Positions 33,899-42,412 of a DNA stretch of 64,000 nucleotides are shown piece by piece. Positions within the stretch are counted from its first letter, which is position 1; each line of letters begins with the position of its first letter. The position numbers and the translations under genes were made by a program. The notes under the pieces were generated by a model. It was not told the origin of the DNA. It did not search any database and saw only the letters and a list, made by a program, of their open reading frames with translations. Origin of the DNA: Flavobacterium sangjuense (GTDB lineage Bacteria; Bacteroidota; Bacteroidia; Flavobacteriales; Flavobacteriaceae); contig NZ_CP038810.1 in the NCBI RefSeq assembly GCF_004797125.1, positions 1-64,000 on the forward strand, given 5' to 3'.

Positions 33899-34753
33899 TT
33901 ATAATGAGCAGGAAATCATCCGGTCATTTCCATAAATATCTTTCTTCAGTTCAACATTCCTGAATCCTGAATCTTCAAGTAAGCGAACCGTTTCTTTTCC
34001 CAAATACTGATTGATTTCGAAATACAATTTGCCATTCGGATTTAAATTTTTCTTTGCCAGTTCAGCAATTTTTCGATAAAAAAGCAACGCATCAGTATCT
34101 TCAACAAACAAAGCCAAATGTGGTTCATACTCTAAAACATTGGGTTTGATTTCGGCTTTTTCCAAATTTCGAACATACGGCGGATTAGAAACTATAATGT
34201 CAAATTGCTGTTCTAAATCGTCTGTTTCCAAAATATTTTTCAAAAGAAAAGTAACGTTCGTATCATTTATGTCAGCATTTTTTTGGGCTGTAGCCAAAGC
34301 TTTCTCCGAAACATCAATCGCAAAAACTTCAGCATTCGGAAGATTTTTGGCTAACGAAATCGCAATGCAACCCGAACCTGTTCCTATATCCAAAATTTTG
34401 AGGTTGTTTGGTGATGTGGTTATTTGGTAGTTTGAAATAATAAACTCAACTAATTCTTCCGTTTCCTGTCTTGGAATCAACGTATTTTCATTGACTTCAA
34501 ATCGACATCCATAAAACTCGGTTTCTCCTAAAATGTATTGAATCGGTTTTTGAATTTTCAAATCGGAAAGAATACTTTTCCATTGTTTTAAATGAATGCC
34601 ATCCATTACCGTTTCAGGATTGAGCGCCAAATCTATTCGTTTCAAACCATGGAGTTTCTCCAATATAATATAGAAAAAGCTATCGATTTCCTGTTCGTCA
34701 TAAATTGGAAGTAATTCCTTTTTGAAAATGTCTTTGTAATTTTTGATTTGCAT
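33899..34753 (-). CDS. prmC: Peptide chain release factor N5-glutamine methyltransferase
   Basis: Methylates the Gln of the GGQ motif of release factors RF1 and RF2. The 284 residues have an N-terminal helical domain, then the Rossmann methyltransferase fold with LDIGTGSGCIAISLA (SAM site from Asp122) and the catalytic NPPY at residues 190-193 (VSNPPYVRN). The upstream sequence TLIPRQETEELVEF is also characteristic. It lies 1 nt downstream of a GNAT gene on the same strand, so the two are one unit. Confidence 0.96.
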   Translation of the reverse strand: MQIKNYKDIFKKELLPIYDEQEIDSFFYIILEKLHGLKRIDLALNPETVMDGIHLKQWKSILSDLKIQKPIQYILGETEFYGCRFEVNENTLIPRQETEELVEFIISNYQITTSPNNLKILDIGTGSGCIAISLAKNLPNAEVFAIDVSEKALATAQKNADINDTNVTFLLKNILETDDLEQQFDIIVSNPPYVRNLEKAEIKPNVLEYEPHLALFVEDTDALLFYRKIAELAKKNLNPNGKLYFEINQYLGKETVRLLEDSGFRNVELKKDIYGNDRMISCSL

Positions 34754-34754
34754 C

Positions 34755-35240
34755 TTATAAATTCTTTATCATCCAAACCGGACAAGTAGTGTGACCAGTA
34801 TTTCCCATTGGTGAACAAAGATATTCAAAACCGGCTTTTTTGTATAAATGTTGTGCTGTCAGCATTTCGGGCAAGGTTTCGAGATAGCACTTTTCATAGC
34901 CTAAATCGGTGGCTTCCTGCAAACATTTTTGTATCATTTCAAAACCAATTCCTTTGCCTCTGGCTTCCTGGAGAAAATACATTTTTTGCAATTCGCAGAT
35001 GTTTTCAGTTGAATTTTCCAATTGCGAAACGCCTGCGCCACCAATGATTTTGCCATCACTTTCAACCACAAAATAAGTTGCGCGTGGTTTGTCATAGGTT
35101 TCGAACATAAAATCCAATTGTGCATCCGCAAAAGCAGTTCCGGTTTTCGGAAAATTATCTGCAATAAAAACTTCACGGATAACCGCTGCAATTTGTTGGT
35201 TATCTTCCTTTTTGATTTCTCTTATTACGATGCCATTCAT
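34755..35240 (-). CDS. GNAT family N-acetyltransferase
   Basis: A 161-residue acetyl-CoA-dependent acyltransferase. The GNAT motif A is visible as MYFLQEARGKGIGFEMIQKCLQEA, where RGKGIG binds the CoA pyrophosphate. The following GYEKCYLETLPEMLTAQHLYKKAGFEYL is the usual motif B. The substrate is unknown. It is co-directional with prmC (1-nt gap) and divergent from ribD: only 28 bp separate its start from the ribD start codon. Confidence 0.92.
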   Translation of the reverse strand: MNGIVIREIKKEDNQQIAAVIREVFIADNFPKTGTAFADAQLDFMFETYDKPRATYFVVESDGKIIGGAGVSQLENSTENICELQKMYFLQEARGKGIGFEMIQKCLQEATDLGYEKCYLETLPEMLTAQHLYKKAGFEYLCSPMGNTGHTTCPVWMIKNL

Positions 35241-35256
35241 TCTAAAAGTAATGTCT

Positions 35257-35264
35257 TATTTTTG
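35257..35264 (+). promoter_or_regulatory. -7 element of ribD
   Basis: TATTTTTG, an exact TAnnTTTG box, ending only 4 nt before the GTG at 35269. If used, the transcript starts at or next to the start codon. Confidence 0.5.
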
Positions 35265-35268
35265 TGAG

Positions 35269-36309
35269 GTGAAGATACACGAAAATTATATAAAACGCTG
35301 CATCCAATTAGCCAAAAATGGCTTGGGAACAACCTATCCAAACCCAATGGTTGGCAGTGTCATTGTTTATAATAATGAAATCATTGGCGAAGGCTGGCAC
35401 CAAAAATCAGGCGAACCACATGCCGAAGTCAATGCGATAAACTCGGTAAAAGACAAATCATTATTGGCAAAAGCTACCATTTATGTATCTCTTGAACCGT
35501 GCAGCCATTTTGGAAAAACACCTCCGTGCTGTGATTTAATTATAAAGCATAAAATTCCAAATGTTGTGGTTGGAACCATCGATCCAAACAGTAAAGTTTC
35601 CGGTAGCGGAATTAAGCGCTTACAGGAAAACGGCGCGAATGTAACTTTCGGTGTTTTAGAAAAAGAATGCAGCGAATTGAACAAACGTTTTTTTACGTTT
35701 CATCAAAAAAACCGTCCTTATATCATATTGAAATGGGCAGAAAGTCAGGACGGATTTATTGCGCCATTAACCAAAGACAAAACAGAACCTGTATGGATAT
35801 CCAATGAATTTTCAAGACAATTGGTTCATAAATGGCGGAGCGAAGAACAGGCAATTTTAGTCGGAACCAAAACCGTCTTAGATGACAATCCGAAATTGGA
35901 TGTTCGGGATTGGACAGGTGAAAATCCGATTCGAATTGTTTTAGACAGAACCGGAAAAATATCGGATGCTTTTTTTGTTAAAGACGGAAAAACAAAAACC
36001 ATTATCATAACCGAGCAAGAAAATTTAACATTTAGTGAAAATTGTATTTATGAAAATGCTATCTTTGATATAAAGCTAACCAAAACAATTGCCGATATTT
36101 CATATAAATATGGCATTCAATCTATACTAATTGAAGGCGGAAAACAAACGCTTCAAAGTTTTATAGACGATAATCTTTGGGATGAGGCCAGAATTTTTAT
36201 TGGGAACAAGCATTTAAAAAGTGGTATAAAAGCACCTGTTTTAAATGGAAATTGCCAAGTAAAAACCATAAAAGACGACCAACTTAAACTTTTTTTCAGC
36301 CATGATTAA
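35269..36309 (+). CDS. ribD: Bifunctional riboflavin biosynthesis deaminase/reductase RibD
   Basis: Performs the second and third steps of riboflavin synthesis. The N-terminal deaminase domain has zinc ligands His51 (EPHAEV, with catalytic Glu53), Cys78 (LEPCSHFGKTPPCC) and Cys87. The C-terminal reductase domain (from ~residue 150) has PYIILKWAESQDG and ILIEGGKQTLQSF. The start is a GTG at 35269: VKIHENYIKRC is the family N-terminus, and upstream in-frame ATGs at 35212 and 35251 overlap the promoter or the divergent gene. It overlaps the HAD gene by 8 nt, forming a ribD-HAD-YigZ string. No other rib gene is nearby. Confidence 0.93.
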   Translation: MKIHENYIKRCIQLAKNGLGTTYPNPMVGSVIVYNNEIIGEGWHQKSGEPHAEVNAINSVKDKSLLAKATIYVSLEPCSHFGKTPPCCDLIIKHKIPNVVVGTIDPNSKVSGSGIKRLQENGANVTFGVLEKECSELNKRFFTFHQKNRPYIILKWAESQDGFIAPLTKDKTEPVWISNEFSRQLVHKWRSEEQAILVGTKTVLDDNPKLDVRDWTGENPIRIVLDRTGKISDAFFVKDGKTKTIIITEQENLTFSENCIYENAIFDIKLTKTIADISYKYGIQSILIEGGKQTLQSFIDDNLWDEARIFIGNKHLKSGIKAPVLNGNCQVKTIKDDQLKLFFSHD

Positions 36310-36910
36310 CACTATAATTTTCGATTTTGGAGATGTTTTTATTAATCTCAGAAAAGAACATTCTATCGAAGAGTTTAAGAAGTTGGGATTGGATGGTCCA
36401 AATGAAGATTTGTTGGCACACAATGATTTATTCGAAAAAGGAAAAATAGACGAGTTACAATTCATCAATTCCTTTACAAAGTATATTCCAAACGCGAGTC
36501 TCGAAGAAATAACAAAAGCCTGGAATTCAATAATTGGCGATTTCCCTCTGGAAAGATTAGAGTTTTTACAAATGCTTTCGGGCAAATATCGTCTATTCCT
36601 TTTGACCAACACAGATTCCATTCACATTGAACGTTTTGAACATAAAGTTGGAATGTCATTTTACACCGATTTTTACCGTTGCTTTGAAAAAGTCTACTAC
36701 TCTTATGAGATGGGGATGCGAAAACCGGAACCTGAAATTTTCAACGCTATAATACGAAAACATGATTTGTCTCCAAAAAGGACTTTGTTTGTAGATGATA
36801 AAAAAGACAATACCGATGCTGCAGCTGCATTGGGATTACATGTTTGGAATCTAAAAGTTGGCGAAGAAGACGTTGTCGATTTGTTTGACCAAAAGCACTT
36901 GCCCCTATAG
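36302..36910 (+). CDS. HAD family hydrolase
   Basis: A 202-residue haloacid dehalogenase-like hydrolase of the HAD-IA type. Motif I is FDFGDVFINL with the nucleophile Asp and the second Asp; motif II is LLTNTD; motif III has a Lys in MGMRKPEPEIF; and motif IV is FVDDKKDN. An all-helical cap follows motif I. The start overlaps ribD by 8 nt. Riboflavin synthesis needs a HAD phosphatase to dephosphorylate the pyrimidine intermediate after RibD, so this is a plausible candidate, but only by context. Confidence 0.92.
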   Translation: MINTIIFDFGDVFINLRKEHSIEEFKKLGLDGPNEDLLAHNDLFEKGKIDELQFINSFTKYIPNASLEEITKAWNSIIGDFPLERLEFLQMLSGKYRLFLLTNTDSIHIERFEHKVGMSFYTDFYRCFEKVYYSYEMGMRKPEPEIFNAIIRKHDLSPKRTLFVDDKKDNTDAAAALGLHVWNLKVGEEDVVDLFDQKHLPL

Positions 36911-36912
36911 TT

Positions 36913-37530
36913 TTGGAAATAAAAGATACTTTTAAAACCATTGCTTCTCCTTCGACAGAAATTCTTTTTAAAGAAAAAAACAGCAAGTTTTTTGGCTATG
37001 CCTTTCCAATTACTTCGGAAGACGAAATCAAATCCATTATAGAAAAATTACGCAAACAACATTTTGGTGCCGGTCATTTTTGTTATGCTTTTCAACTCGG
37101 CACTGATACGATTTCTTTTCGTGCCAATGATGATGGCGAACCAAGCAATTCCGCAGGAATGCCTATCTATGGGCAGATTCTGTCTTTTGGCTTAACCAAT
37201 GTTTTAGTAGTTGTTGTTCGATTTTTTGGCGGCGTAAAATTGGGGGTTGGTGGCTTAATTTCAGCGTATAAAACGGCGGCACAAATGGCTTTGGAAGAGG
37301 CTGAAATCATTGAAAAGACAATAGATATTCATTTCCAAATTTCCTTTGATTATAAAAACATGAATAAAGTAATGCGAATCATCAAAGAGAAAAACTTAGA
37401 AATCATTTCGCAGCAAATGGAAGAAAGCTGCCAAATTGAAATCAGCACCCGAAAAAAAAATGCCGAAATGATTTTCGACATTTTCACCAATTTATTTGAG
37501 ATTGAGATTAAAAAATTTAATCATTCATAA
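36913..37530 (+). CDS. YigZ/IMPACT family protein
   Basis: A 205-residue UPF0029/YigZ protein. The N-terminal domain carries KNSKFFGYAFPI, FGAGHFCYAFQLG, the conserved NDDGEPSNSAGMPIYGQI and VVVRFFGGVKLGVGGLISAYKTAA. The C-terminal part is a ferredoxin-like domain. IMPACT proteins are linked to translational regulation in eukaryotes; the bacterial role is not established. The start is TTG at 36913, 2 nt after the HAD stop. Its end overlaps the convergent thioesterase gene by 14 bp. Confidence 0.93.
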   Translation: MEIKDTFKTIASPSTEILFKEKNSKFFGYAFPITSEDEIKSIIEKLRKQHFGAGHFCYAFQLGTDTISFRANDDGEPSNSAGMPIYGQILSFGLTNVLVVVVRFFGGVKLGVGGLISAYKTAAQMALEEAEIIEKTIDIHFQISFDYKNMNKVMRIIKEKNLEIISQQMEESCQIEISTRKKNAEMIFDIFTNLFEIEIKKFNHS

Positions 37531-37915
37531 CATCCAAAATGTATTGTGGAGGCGCAATAGGTTTTCCTGAATTTAGATCCACAAAAACTAACAAAAAATA
37601 TGCAGTTGTTAACAACTCGCCACTTTCATTACGAATTTCGCAATCGAATTCTACCTTCACAGTCGTTTGACTTTTGAACTTTGTTATCACTGTAAGTAAA
37701 TCATCATAACGTGCTGGTTTTTTGTAATTTAAAGTCATGGAAACTATTGGAAGTGCAATTCCGTTCTCCTCAAGTGATTTATACGAAATCCCTTTGTTTC
37801 TAAGCCATTCCACGCGTCCCATTTCAAAATAAGGCACATAATTGCCATGGTAAACAACACTCATTTGGTCGGTTTCAGAGTAACGTACTCTAACATTAAT
37901 TTGATGTTCTTTCAT
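37517..37915 (-). CDS. Acyl-CoA thioesterase (YbgC/4HBT hot-dog family)
   Basis: A 132-residue single hot-dog domain. The active-site stretch YSETDQMSVVYHGNYVPYFEMGRVEWLR contains the catalytic Asp (position ~16-17 of the protein) and the HGNY element typical of YbgC-like thioesterases. It hydrolyses short acyl-CoA or acyl-ACP thioesters in the family; the substrate is not readable here. It is divergent from dnaA with a 186-bp gap, and convergent with yigZ. Confidence 0.93.
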   Translation of the reverse strand: MKEHQINVRVRYSETDQMSVVYHGNYVPYFEMGRVEWLRNKGISYKSLEENGIALPIVSMTLNYKKPARYDDLLTVITKFKSQTTVKVEFDCEIRNESGELLTTAYFLLVFVDLNSGKPIAPPQYILDVMND

Positions 37916-38101
37916 CTGATTTTTTTGCGTTTAATCTATATTCGATTTTTTCATTACAACAATATTTTTAAAAAATCAATGCCATTTTAATTTTTTTTAA
38001 CAAATTTTATTCACATATTTGTTACCCCGAAAAACATGAAAAAATTCAATGTTTTTTTATGTTAAAAACTAAATAACTAATTACATTAATTTAAACTAAA
38101 T

Positions 38102-39529
38102 ATGAGCAAAACTGCGCAATCGGTGTGGGAAAACTGTCTGCTATTTATAAAAGACAATATTCAAGAGCAAGCTTTCAAAACTTGGTTTGAACCGATTAAG
38201 TCAGTTGAACTAACTGATAACGCTTTATACATTCAGGTTCCAAGCAAATTCTTTTATGAATGGCTTGAAGAACACTATGTGAAATTACTCAAAGTAGCGT
38301 TAACTAAAGAACTTGGAAAAAACGCAAAGTTACTCTATAAAATTAAAATGGAGAACACTTACGGAAATAAACAGCCATTTACTGAACAGTTGCCAAGTGC
38401 TCACCGCAGTCCAATAAAATCACAAGATGTTGATGCTCCGTTTAAAAACCTAAATCCAGAATTAAAAAATCCTTTTGTAATTCCGGGAATTAGAAACTTA
38501 AAAATCGAGTCGCAACTTAATCCAAATTACAGCTTTGACAATTTCCTTGAAGGAGATTCTAACAGATTAGCTCGTTCTGCCGGTATGGCTGTTGCCAACA
38601 AACCTGGAGGAACATCATTCAATCCGTTATTGATTTTTGGTGGTGTTGGATTAGGAAAAACCCATTTAGCTCACGCTATTGGAGTTGAAATCAAAGATAA
38701 ATATCCTGAAAAAACCGTTTTATACATTTCTGCAGAAGTATTCACGCAGCAATACATTGACTCGGTTAAGAAAAATAACAGAAACGATTTTATTCATTTC
38801 TATCAGTTGATTGATGTATTGATTATTGATGATGTTCAATTCCTTTCCGGAAAAACAGGAACGCAGGATGTATTCTTCCATATTTTCAATTACTTACATC
38901 AAAATGGAAAACAAGTAATTCTTACTTCAGACAAAGCGCCTGTTGACATGCAAGACATCGAACAACGTTTGTTGTCTCGTTTCAAATGGGGTTTATCTGC
39001 CGAATTACACCAACCGGATTATGAAACCAGAATTTCTATCTTAAAAAATATTTTGTATCGTGATGGCGTTGAAATGCCTGATGAAATTATAGAATATGTG
39101 GCTAGAAACATCAAGTCAAACGTGAGAGAATTAGAAGGTGCTATTATTTCGTTGATTGCTCAATCTTCTTTTAACAAAAAAGAAGTGACTTTAGATTTGG
39201 CCAAAAATGTAGTTGAGAAATTTGTCAAAAATGTAAAAAGAGAAATCTCAATTGAATACATTCAAAAAGTTGTTTCTGATTATTTCCAATTAGATTTGGA
39301 TACTTTACAATCTAAAACCAGAAAGCGCCACGTTGTTCAGGCTCGACAATTAGCCATGTTTTTTGCAAAGAAATTTACTAAGTCTTCTTTGGCAAATATT
39401 GGTTCCCAAATTGGAGACAGAGACCACGCTACCGTTCTTCACGCATGCAAAACAGTTGACAACTTAGTTTCGACTGATAAACAATTCAAAAAATTTGTAG
39501 AAGATATTCATAAAAAATTATCGCTATAA
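38102..39529 (+). CDS. dnaA: Chromosomal replication initiator protein DnaA
   Basis: Binds DnaA boxes and opens the replication origin. The 475 residues show domain I (~1-80), a linker, the AAA+ domain III with Walker A GGVGLGKTH (Lys186) and Walker B LIIDDVQFLSG, and domain IV with the DnaA signature GDRDHATVLHACKTV. All are normal. The 186-bp upstream gap is very AT-rich and holds one DnaA-box-like TTATTCACA (38007-38015), compatible with autoregulation. No dnaN or rpmH is adjacent, and no box cluster is visible, so this does not look like the origin. Confidence 0.97.
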   Translation: MSKTAQSVWENCLLFIKDNIQEQAFKTWFEPIKSVELTDNALYIQVPSKFFYEWLEEHYVKLLKVALTKELGKNAKLLYKIKMENTYGNKQPFTEQLPSAHRSPIKSQDVDAPFKNLNPELKNPFVIPGIRNLKIESQLNPNYSFDNFLEGDSNRLARSAGMAVANKPGGTSFNPLLIFGGVGLGKTHLAHAIGVEIKDKYPEKTVLYISAEVFTQQYIDSVKKNNRNDFIHFYQLIDVLIIDDVQFLSGKTGTQDVFFHIFNYLHQNGKQVILTSDKAPVDMQDIEQRLLSRFKWGLSAELHQPDYETRISILKNILYRDGVEMPDEIIEYVARNIKSNVRELEGAIISLIAQSSFNKKEVTLDLAKNVVEKFVKNVKREISIEYIQKVVSDYFQLDLDTLQSKTRKRHVVQARQLAMFFAKKFTKSSLANIGSQIGDRDHATVLHACKTVDNLVSTDKQFKKFVEDIHKKLSL

Positions 39530-39568
39530 TTCCTTTTTGAGTAAGTTTGCGCTTTAGAATTATACAAT

Positions 39569-40036
39569 ATGCCCGTTAAGATTTTAATGGTTTGTTTAGG
39601 AAACATCTGCCGATCACCATTGGCAGAAGGGCTTCTTGCTGCTAAACTTCCCCCAAATAAATTTATAGTTGACTCCGCCGGGACAGGAAATTACCATATT
39701 GGTAAACAACCTGACCAGCGTTCCATTATGACAGCTCAAAAAAACGGCTTAGACATTACCAATCAAAAAGCAAGACAGTTTACAGCCAGAGATTTTGAAG
39801 AGTTTGATTATATCTATGTCATGGATAATTCGAATTATGACGATGTGATTGAATTGGCCAAAAAAGAAGAGCACAAAAAGAAAGTGCAATTAATTCTGAA
39901 TGATTTGTTTCCTGGTGATAATGTAGATGTTCCCGATCCTTATTACGGATTGCAAAATGGTTTTGACATGGTTTATGAAATGCTTGATGAAACTTGCAAT
40001 ATTTTAGCCAAAAAACTAATCGAGAAACATCCATGA
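39569..40036 (+). CDS. Low molecular weight protein-tyrosine-phosphatase
   Basis: A 155-residue phosphatase of the LMW-PTP family. The P-loop CLGNICRS (Cys9 to Arg15, the CX5R motif) is at the very N-terminus, and the general acid Asp123 lies in VPDPYYG. Both are intact, so it should be active. Such enzymes often dephosphorylate tyrosine kinases controlling polysaccharide export; no such locus is nearby. A TAAGTTTG box at 39542-39549 could be its own promoter. The last bases overlap the start of the methyltransferase (ATGA). Confidence 0.95.
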   Translation: MPVKILMVCLGNICRSPLAEGLLAAKLPPNKFIVDSAGTGNYHIGKQPDQRSIMTAQKNGLDITNQKARQFTARDFEEFDYIYVMDNSNYDDVIELAKKEEHKKKVQLILNDLFPGDNVDVPDPYYGLQNGFDMVYEMLDETCNILAKKLIEKHP

Positions 40037-40758
40037 AGCCGGTTACTCTAAAAGGCAAACTCTACTTAATCCCAACTACTTTGGGAGAAATGAATCCTCA
40101 TGATGTTTTACCGCAAACCGTAAAAAGAGCCATAGATTTTATAGACGACTACATCGTTGAAAATGAAAAAACAGCTCGGAAATTCATCAAATCTATTCAT
40201 CCTGAAAAAGTTCAAAACAGTTTAAGAATTTCTTCTCTCAACAAACGAACAGAAGTTTCCGAATACAATGCCATGATTGCACCGTGTCTTAATGGTTTGA
40301 ACATTGGTTTAATGAGCGAAGCCGGTTGTCCCGGAGTTGCTGATCCCGGAGCCGTAATTGTAAAAATTGCTCACGAAAACGGAATACAGGTTATCCCTTT
40401 AGTTGGGCCATCTTCCATCCTATTGGCGATGATGGGTTCCGGAATGAACGGTCAGAGTTTTGCCTTCAACGGTTATCTTCCAATTGACAAAGGAGATAAA
40501 AAAACAGCGTTGAAAAACTTTGAAAATCTATCGAGTTCTAAAAATCAATCTCAAATTTTTATTGAAACGCCGTATAGAAATAATAAATTATTAGAAGATT
40601 TATTGCAGATATTACAACCTAATACACATCTTTGCATTGCAACCGATATTACCTTGCCAACAGAATTTATAAAAACGTTTCGCGTGGCTGACTGGAAAAA
40701 AATAAAGGTTGACCTGCATAACAGACCAACCATTTTTATTATTCACAAAATAATGTAA
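40033..40758 (+). CDS. RsmI-like SAM-dependent methyltransferase (tetrapyrrole methylase fold)
   Basis: A 241-residue protein of the tetrapyrrole (corrin/porphyrin) methylase superfamily, closest in motifs to RsmI, the 16S rRNA C1402 ribose methyltransferase. It contains MSEAGCPGVADPGAVIVKIAHENGIQVIPLVGPSSILLAMMGSGMNGQSFAFNGYLP, the family core. The start at 40033 overlaps the phosphatase stop as ATGA. Compared with classic RsmI the N-terminus (GKLYLIPTTLGE) deviates from the usual LYVVATPIGN, so a different target is possible. It abuts the convergent SLT-like gene without a gap. Confidence 0.88.
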   Translation: MKPVTLKGKLYLIPTTLGEMNPHDVLPQTVKRAIDFIDDYIVENEKTARKFIKSIHPEKVQNSLRISSLNKRTEVSEYNAMIAPCLNGLNIGLMSEAGCPGVADPGAVIVKIAHENGIQVIPLVGPSSILLAMMGSGMNGQSFAFNGYLPIDKGDKKTALKNFENLSSSKNQSQIFIETPYRNNKLLEDLLQILQPNTHLCIATDITLPTEFIKTFRVADWKKIKVDLHNRPTIFIIHKIM

Positions 40759-41394
40759 TTATTTTACTTTAGCGTTTTTGATAGCGCGAATTCCGGAGGT
40801 TTCAAATCCGCCAAAATCTTTCATATACGTTTTAACTGAAGTTCCGTAATCGTCTTTGCATTTTTTCTCACCATTCGAATTCAAAAATCGTTTTACCGAT
40901 CCTGAACCTCCCAAATGCGCTGCTGCCAAAATCCCTGATTCGGTTATTTTAACACCATCAACTATTTTACCTTCGTAATTAGTTATATAATCCTTCAACT
41001 CATATTTATTTTTAGAAAGTAGCGCTACGAAAGCTTTTTCCTGAAGTCTTGGATTTCTCATAAAACCAACGCTATCATTAATACCAATAGATTTTAGAGT
41101 TTCTATTCCGAATTGGTATTTTCCCATATAACCTAAAGTATTTATTTTACCATATTTCCCCTGCGACTCTTTATGAGCAAGAGCTTCTTTAAAGCCAATA
41201 AAATACCTACCCGTAAATGGGACTTTTAATTTAAAATAATCTATGCTGTTTTGAGAAGGAAAAACATACGATTGTTCTTCATTTTCATCAGCAAATAAGA
41301 AGCTGCTGATTTGGGAATTGTAGGGTTTAAAACCTGAGCTTATGAAAGCTACAGTTAGTAGGATTGTTGTGTAAAAAATTCCTTTTTTTATCAT
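40759..41394 (-). CDS. Lysozyme-like (SLT-type) peptidoglycan hydrolase, 211 aa
   Basis: An exported protein with an N-terminal signal peptide or anchor (residues 1-22, IKKGIFYTTILLTVAFISSGF). The mature part has FIGFKEALAHKESQGKYGKINTLGYMGKYQFG, matching the ES and GxxQF elements of lytic transglycosylases with a probable catalytic Glu in HKESQG. It continues with LAAAHLGGSGSVKRFL, like the AAYNAG region. Cleavage of glycan strands is therefore likely but inferred. A -7 box TATATTTG lies at 41450-41443 on its strand. Confidence 0.75.
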   Translation of the reverse strand: MIKKGIFYTTILLTVAFISSGFKPYNSQISSFLFADENEEQSYVFPSQNSIDYFKLKVPFTGRYFIGFKEALAHKESQGKYGKINTLGYMGKYQFGIETLKSIGINDSVGFMRNPRLQEKAFVALLSKNKYELKDYITNYEGKIVDGVKITESGILAAAHLGGSGSVKRFLNSNGEKKCKDDYGTSVKTYMKDFGGFETSGIRAIKNAKVK

Positions 41395-41442
41395 TAAATG
41401 TTATTTCTCAAGCGCTGTCACCGACCTTGATATTTCCGAGTG

Positions 41443-41450
41443 CAAATATA
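41443..41450 (-). promoter_or_regulatory. -7 element of the SLT-like gene
   Basis: On the minus strand TATATTTG (41450-41443), an exact TAnnTTTG box, 48 nt upstream of the start. The -33 element is unclear. Confidence 0.55.
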
Positions 41451-41492
41451 CAACTTATTTTATAAAATTGAATATCAAGTAGTTAAACTACG

Positions 41493-42410
41493 TTAAAAGT
41501 AGATAAAGTGCAGTTTTGTTCCACCTGAACCCTTGATTTCAAACGTTGGAGCCGGAATCTTGATGGAATTAAAAATTGTTAAAATTGTCTTAACAAAATG
41601 TGATTTGGTTTCAATTTTTGTCAAATCAACGTCAAGCGAGAGGTAAAATTGTCGATATCTTTTACTTTCAGGAAGAAAAACAGTGTTGGTAAATCCATCA
41701 TTTCCGGTAATCATTCCTTCTGCTCCATAACCAACTGCAATGTTCAACCATTTTGGAATTTTAGCCGATTTTGCAAACGAATAAATATTAGCCGAAAGCC
41801 AATAGGTTTGTCCGTTATAATCTTTCAGAATTTGCTCCTGAACAGAACTTCCTAAAACATTTGGTCTCGCAGAAGCATACGGCGTTGTATGAAAAGAAAA
41901 TTTAGGAACGATTCGCTGTTCTTTCCAAAGTAATTCCTGAGAAACATATAAGGTTGTTCCGGAAATATTAGCTGCGACATCTCCAAGAGAAGCCCCCCAA
42001 TTTGCCGAATAACCATCGAAAACCTCAACCGTTGTCAAAAAAGCTAAACCTAAAGTCGAGCCGTAAATTAGTTGACTTTTTCGACTTGAGCCAGACCATT
42101 TCAAAGCATTAGCACCAAAACTTCCTAAATGATAGGCTGAAAAAACGTGCCCGGCTTTATCCATTTGAAGCCATTCGGCATTGTCATTTATAAAATGAAA
42201 ATTAGAACGGGGATAATCGGCATACCAAATTTGATTCAAACCAATCAAAGCTGCTGAACCAATAACAGCTTCGGAAATGACAAGTGTTTTTAGACGCTTT
42301 TTGTTTAAAGTATCCGAAGGCTTTAGAAAATTATCAATAGAATTTTGAGCGACAGTAATTTGGCAACACCAAAAAAACAAAAGTATAACTATGCTTTTGG
42401 CTGCTTTCAA
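41493..42410 (-). CDS. DUF2279 (YfiM-like) family protein
   Basis: A ~305-residue envelope protein. A hydrophobic N-terminus (AAKSIVILLFFWCCQITVAQ) is a signal peptide, and the family core is DNAEWLQMDKAGHVFSAYHLGSFGANALKWSG. YSANWGASLGDVAANISG is also typical. Its function is unknown. I placed the start at the TTG at 42410, 3 nt after the mltG stop, which gives a normal signal peptide; an ATG at 42443 in the same frame would overlap mltG by 31 nt and add a charged leader. It is in the mltG transcript. Confidence 0.85.
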   Translation of the reverse strand: MKAAKSIVILLFFWCCQITVAQNSIDNFLKPSDTLNKKRLKTLVISEAVIGSAALIGLNQIWYADYPRSNFHFINDNAEWLQMDKAGHVFSAYHLGSFGANALKWSGSSRKSQLIYGSTLGLAFLTTVEVFDGYSANWGASLGDVAANISGTTLYVSQELLWKEQRIVPKFSFHTTPYASARPNVLGSSVQEQILKDYNGQTYWLSANIYSFAKSAKIPKWLNIAVGYGAEGMITGNDGFTNTVFLPESKRYRQFYLSLDVDLTKIETKSHFVKTILTIFNSIKIPAPTFEIKGSGGTKLHFIYF

Positions 42411-42412
42411 AA

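Noticed and set aside
37916..38101. Chromosomal origin (oriC) next to dnaA
   Set aside because: Only one DnaA-box-like site (TTATTCACA, 38007-38015) and no box cluster, and neither dnaN nor rpmH is adjacent. The gap is short.
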